Assembly: GCA_036346205.1 (NCBI GenBank)
Contig: JARFJB010002198.1
Location: forward strand, 3,348,501-3,412,500
Direction: 5' to 3'
Source: Vesta saturnalis
Taxonomy: Eukaryota > Arthropoda > Insecta > Coleoptera > Lampyridae
DNA: 64,000 nucleotides
The notes beneath the pieces are model-generated. The model was not told the origin of the DNA and did no database searches. It worked only from the letters and a program-made list of their open reading frames with translations. A program made the position numbers and the translations under genes. Positions 59,733 through 64,000 of this stretch are shown here, in pieces (positions within the stretch are counted from its first letter, which is position 1; each line of letters opens with the position of its first letter).

Positions 59733-59735
<3 letters not shown>
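59440..59735 (-). repeat. Subterminal AAGGTC repeat, right end of virus-like element
   Basis: Inverted match to 41310-41560 and to the 51.4-52 kb repeats: CTTGTTTCCATGAACTGATT, TTTCTAAGAAATGTAATATG, TGACCTTGA at 59668 and 59714. Ends CCTTGAACTGGTCC, the complement of the 41.32 kb start, immediately before (AT)n at 59737-59797. Confidence 0.7.

Positions 59736-59736
<1 letters not shown>

Positions 59737-59797
<61 letters not shown>
59737..59797. repeat. (AT)n microsatellite at element boundary
   Basis: About 30 AT units between the right subterminal repeat and the Tc1 relic. Confidence 0.9.
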
Positions 59798-59798
<1 letters not shown>

Positions 59799-59824
59799 CA
59801 CTGTCACAAAAAAATCATCTGAAA

Positions 59825-60727
59825 CGTAATCAATCCTCTGTAGTACGGTGTTATCAAACATGGACTACAGAAGGTCAAGAACGTGGTCGAAGAGGAACTG
59901 GACGGCCAAGACAGACAAATGTGGTCCAAGACCGCCATCTCCGATTAATGGCATTAAGAGACCGATTCTCGAGTAAAAGACCAATAGCCGATCAATGGTT
60001 TGGAAACAAAGGACGTCCTGTAACCCTTCGTACAGTTTACTGTCGAATTAGAGCTTTTGGCTTGCAGTCCTATCGACCATATCTTGTACTTCTGCTGACG
60101 GCTCGTCATCGACAGCAACGTTTGGAGTGGTGTACCTTGCGACTGCATTGCGACATGTATTGACATAGGGTGGTCCTCAGTGACGAATCTCGATTCTGCT
60201 TGGGAATGCACGATGGTCGCACGCGGGGCAGACGTGGACATGGAGAATGTGCAGTTTTCTGTTGAGCGGAATGTGCATCACACTGTGGGGGTTATGGTAT
60301 GGTGTGCTATTGTTTATGGAAGCAGGTCTCAGTTGGTATTCGTCCGAGGCAATATGAATGCCCACCGATATGTTGATAAAGTGATAGAACCCCATATCCC
60401 TCCATTCCTCCAGGAGCTGAAGGACCCGATTTTCCAACAGGATAATTCCCGTACCCACATTGCAGGGCATTCTATGGAGCGCTTCGAATTGGCTTACCTC
60501 AATATCTTGCCGTGGCCACCCAGATCTCCCGACCTTTCGTCCATCGAACATGATGGGTAGAAGACTCAAGCAATTAGCCAATCCTCCACAGACACAACAA
60601 ACCTTACGGCATGAATTACAGATGACCTGGGATGCAATACCTCAGGAAGAAATTGACCACCTGTTGGAATCCATGCCAAAAAGGGTGCGGGAGTGTGAAA
60701 CTAATAGGGGTGATCCAACGCATTATT
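59825..60727 (+). pseudogene. Tc1-like transposase relic
   Basis: Tc1-type DDE transposase. Helix-turn-helix part: CYQTWTTEGQERGRRGTGRP, VQDRHLRLMALRDRFSS and RTVYCRIRAFGLQSYRP, then LTARHRQQRLEWC. Core after a stop at about 60161: VVLSDESRFCLG-like (another frame; first D), VERNVHHTVGVMVWCAI, YGSRSQLVFVRGNMNAHRYV, FQQDNSRTHIA (second D) and LPWPPRSPDLSSIEH (third acidic residue), then the tail EIDHLLESMPKRVRECE. Two or three frame changes kill it. Terminal inverted repeats were not found; the left side ends in the (AT)n tract. Confidence 0.88.
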
Positions 60728-60729
60728 AA

Positions 60730-62640
60730 TAAAAAATGCTTTTATCTGTTACTACATTTGACTAGTGAATTTCCAACGTCATCTTGGTGTTGCATTTTTT
60801 ATGTCACGGACTATTTATTTGAACATCAAACTCAATGTAGTACAGCTTAATTAACTCTGTTAAACCTAAGTTTTTGTTTAGTTACTAAAATAACCATCAA
60901 TATCATTCAATAATCCTGTTTATATAACAGCGTTTTTTGTTTGAAACCGGGTTGATTAATAGTGGCGTTAGGAACGAAAATTGATTGTTATGCTCTTATG
61001 GTATGGTAGTATGGGACAATTTTTACTTACTTCGTTTAGAGTCACGCAACTGGTGGGATAGGGTGATTTACCCCCAAAAATATTTTGGATTGAAATACAC
61101 AATGCTAATCAACAAAATGTCCTGTGAAGTTTCAAAAGTATTAGAAATACCATGTACTGATCAGATTACGTATTGGTTCCGTTTAAAAAAAGCTATTAAG
61201 TTTGGTTTATTAAATAAAAACAAATGATAAAGTTTCCACGAAAATATAATGATGTGCATGTTCTGTTAATGATGTTTTCTCTCAAATTTAGTATTTCAAA
61301 CTTCCAGTATTACTATTTATTCCTATAAAACTCACAACACTAGAAAACTACTTCTGACGTATGTGTAAAAACAGAATGTAATTATTTTATGATAAGATCT
61401 CGAAAGTTTGAACATCATTGATTAGGGATTTCTCCGAAAGATTATCAATTTATATTCTGATTATAAAAACATAATAAAAAATCTCTGTTCATGCTTAAAA
61501 TATTACCTTATTCGAATTAGCCAACATGACACCTAAAATATACCTTAAATATGTAAAGAAGAGCTAATTAAAGTTTAGAATACCTGAATTGCTCACTTCC
61601 AATAATAGTATAAATTGATAGATAAGTTTAGATATGCGAGTTTGTCATAAATTATTTGGGTTTATCAAAATTAGCACAAAAGCTTCATAAGGATGAGCGT
61701 ATCTATGATCAAGTTTAATTCTTGTTAAACGAATAATTACAAAAAACACATAACCAAATCAATAACCTTAGAATTTGGTTATAAATAATTTATTAAAAAC
61801 ACAAAATAAATTATTTATAAAGCAATTTAAATATGAAATGCAATATCAATTTAGTAGCAAACATTTGAAACTGGAAAGGAAAAAACAGTTTAAACTAATC
61901 ATTGTTCGTATTATTGACCCTACATTATTAATTTAAATACTTTAGTTACAATAAAAATCGGTTTAAGGGGAAACGTGGGGACAAATTGGTTGCAATAATT
62001 CAACCTACTATGTATGTGATATAGATATGATATACAAAAATAAAAACAGATGGTTACTATTTTTTTAAAAGGCGTAGAGTATCACTTTCAATTCATAATC
62101 AATCACCAGTAGTATGCTGCTACACAAGTGTATTCTTATCGCATACAACTGTCATTGCAGTGCCCCCCAATTCCGGTATTTTACAAATTATAAACGAAAA
62201 ATTGAAAAATATAATTTCTTAGTTAATAAGAAAATTGAAAATTGACAATGAAAAATGGAAATTCAAAAATAAAACTTTTTAGTAGATCCAAGAGAAAATC
62301 AAAATAAGCCTTATTCTTTTATACACCTTCTTAGTGCGCTATTCGCCAAAACAGGGAGAAACACACGATACCACGTTGCACATATACCTGATATCTCGTC
62401 TCTTCTTTTTGTCGCGAATTTTGGATTGTGAACAATGCATCTTCGAACTTTGTTATTTGGTATGGTAGCCGGAAAATGTCGCTGAAGATTTGGTGTAGTG
62501 ACCTTTATCTGTCGAGTTTTTGGAATATTATATCTGTAACAAAAGATTTTTTTGTAAATAAGGTAACATTAAAATTAACGTTGCCTCTCAAGCCGCTGTT
62601 GAGTAAGGTTCAATTGAAAGTCTGCTAAAGCTATCTTTTC
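60730..62640. other. Unassigned AT-rich stretch
   Basis: No recognisable element. An 80-codon frame at 60985-61227 (MLCSYGMVVWDNFYLL...) resembles nothing I know and is probably chance. A patch near 62290-62500 is slightly GC-richer without a clear frame. Confidence 0.45.
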
Positions 62641-62644
62641 TGGA

Positions 62645-63049
62645 TTTTAAGTCAGGAATAATGCATGACTGTTCAAAACACATAGACCGAGAATCTGAAA
62701 TAATAGTTTCTTGTACCATTTTAAGGTTTTTCTAACGCATTCTGTAGATCTCAGCATCATATCTGTCCTGCCAACTGCTCCCATATTTTCGTTGTAGTTT
62801 ACTACACATCCGGGTTTTCTCACAAACTCCCCTGCTTTTCTGTCTTTCTTATTTAACTGTATCATTTCGTCCTCCTGAAAGGTCCCTCCGATCTTTCCAT
62901 CTGACTGCTAAAATATTTTCACTAGCCTTCGATGTTGCCTGACCTTTCTCAAATTTCTCTGATAAATCTGGCATAGGCTTTCTATTGGCCCTCACTGTAC
63001 CATCAGCATCAATTAACACGGCATTCAAATGTGAACTTGCACAGTTCAA
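62645..63049 (-). pseudogene. piggyBac transposase fragment 3
   Basis: C-terminal part of a piggyBac transposase in two frames: DGTVRANRKPMPDLSEKF, ILAVRWKDRRDLS (63049-62850), then KPGCVVNYNENMGAVGRTDMMLRS (the third catalytic-aspartate region; family VDRTDM appears as VGRTDM) and RKTLKWYKKLLFQILGLCVLNSHAL (62865-62645). Different subfamily from the copy at 27-34 kb. Truncated at both ends and lacking the zinc-binding tail. No TTAA-linked ends seen. Confidence 0.82.
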
Positions 63050-63059
63050 ATAGTTGTGC

Positions 63060-64000
63060 CTGATTATATATTTAACTTGCGTTGCGGCAAACTAGGACCA
63101 AAAAATAAAAATAAAACATATTGGCAGCCACAAGTAAACGCTGTATTGCAAGTTGCATTTAGAAACTCGAAAGACTTGCTCCCAATTCTCCAAGACTGGC
63201 CGATAATTTTTAAAACTTGCGCCAGTTATCATGCCGTACTTGGGTTTTTCATGCTAACGGGCAAACGGGCAGTTCGCTTGTTACCATGAAATACCCATTT
63301 GGGGTTAACACAGCACTAAACTAAAGGTGCCACATACTCTTAAAGCTTGTTCCATCCTATATCTTACCTTTATTGAATAAAATCAAAAAGTAAAATGATT
63401 TTCTGGAGTGCTAAATTAACGCTGCACAGCAATTTACATTTCGGAGCTTAAGAAACTTATTTTAAATTCTCTACAAGCTGCGGTAACTTACACTATAGTT
63501 TATAAAACTTTCGACAGTATTGATTTCCTTGTAGACCGTTCTCGAGCTATCATTGAATGCCCACTTTAGAAATGAATACAGCATTACATGATATCATTGG
63601 GGACAGAGTTGGAGCACAATTCTATTCTATGTAAGTCACGTTATATTGATCCACACTTTATCCGAAGTTACGTTATCTGTAGTTGGTCGGGTAATTATGG
63701 GCGTATACCACTCATTGGAAATACACCCATCTGTATTTAACGCATGCGAAAAAAAACATAAGTTTTGCAGTGACTGGTAAGGTGTAATGATTGATAGCTA
63801 CTCCTTACACTACACTCCCCTCATATGTTTTCAAAGAACTACCAAAATATAAAACCAAAAAACTGGAGTCAGCCGAGACTAAAACTTGTCCCACTGTCGA
63901 TATTTGAGTCGATTCAGAAAGCGAGTAAACAAAAAGTAAAATATAAAGTATTCTCAAAGATTCATTAAATTTTAGTATAAGTTTTCTTAAATTCAAATGT
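63060..64000. other. Unassigned stretch to window end
   Basis: No supported gene. A 78-codon plus frame (63056-63289) and a 63-codon minus frame (63805-63996) have no recognisable motif. Confidence 0.45.

Overview
The window looks like arthropod, most probably insect, nuclear DNA: AT-rich, with short spliceosomal introns in the better-preserved genes, a tRNA-derived SINE, and degraded copies of piggyBac, hAT, pogo, Tc1/mariner, Harbinger and LINE elements of kinds common in insect genomes. I see no convincing host gene. It is a graveyard of nested mobile DNA in which two kinds of virus-like DNA element (Polinton/adintovirus-like or bidnavirus-like) are the most informative components.

Region 1 (1-19.7 kb): a piggyBac relic (0.15-1.4 kb), an AAGGTC-rich stretch, a degraded spliced acidic/proline-rich ORF on the minus strand (4.1-2.6 kb) cut by a hAT element (4.1-7 kb), a degraded ORF with four 'LSPxCxAEF' repeats (9-10 kb), a mariner-type non-autonomous element (10.18-11.24 kb), then a protein-primed-type family B DNA polymerase relic (12.7-17.9 kb). 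That polymerase is interrupted by, and abuts, two arms of a 1.3-1.8 kb inverted repeat loaded with (TA)n and (TGTGTTTG)n microsatellites.

Region 2 (19.8-36.5 kb): a second hAT relic, a pogo-type transposase split by a LINE (minus strand, with an internal tandem duplication), and a 6.6 kb piggyBac element whose TTAA flanks and terminal inverted repeats (TIRs) can both be read. Nested inside the piggyBac are a Harbinger transposase relic and its Myb/SANT-like partner gene.

Region 3 (36.5-41.3 kb): two Tc1/mariner-superfamily elements with readable TA flanks. One is a 3.3 kb element with unusually long TIRs (about 750 bp); the other is a 1.25 kb classical mariner.

Region 4 (41.3-59.7 kb): a second virus-like element, better preserved. 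Long inverted repeats (41.56-42.4 and 50.7-51.4 kb), built of 18-bp and about 62-bp tandem units, flank a low-complexity plus-strand ORF and a convergent DNA polymerase B gene that has three canonical short introns, all polymerase and exonuclease motifs, and two visible frameshifts. Beyond the right arm lie a possible DNA-binding-protein ORF, an unknown ORF and a parvovirus-VP1-type phospholipase A2 domain ORF. A mariner-type element (52.2-54.3 kb) and a SINE with target duplication (54.88-55.26 kb) interrupt this stretch. Related subterminal repeats at 41.3 kb (plus) and 59.7 kb (inverted) may mark the outer ends of an element of about 18.4 kb. Its repeats are dense in the TCAAGGTCA half-site of monomeric nuclear receptors.

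Region 5 (59.7-64 kb): a Tc1 relic and a short third piggyBac fragment, then unassigned AT-rich DNA.
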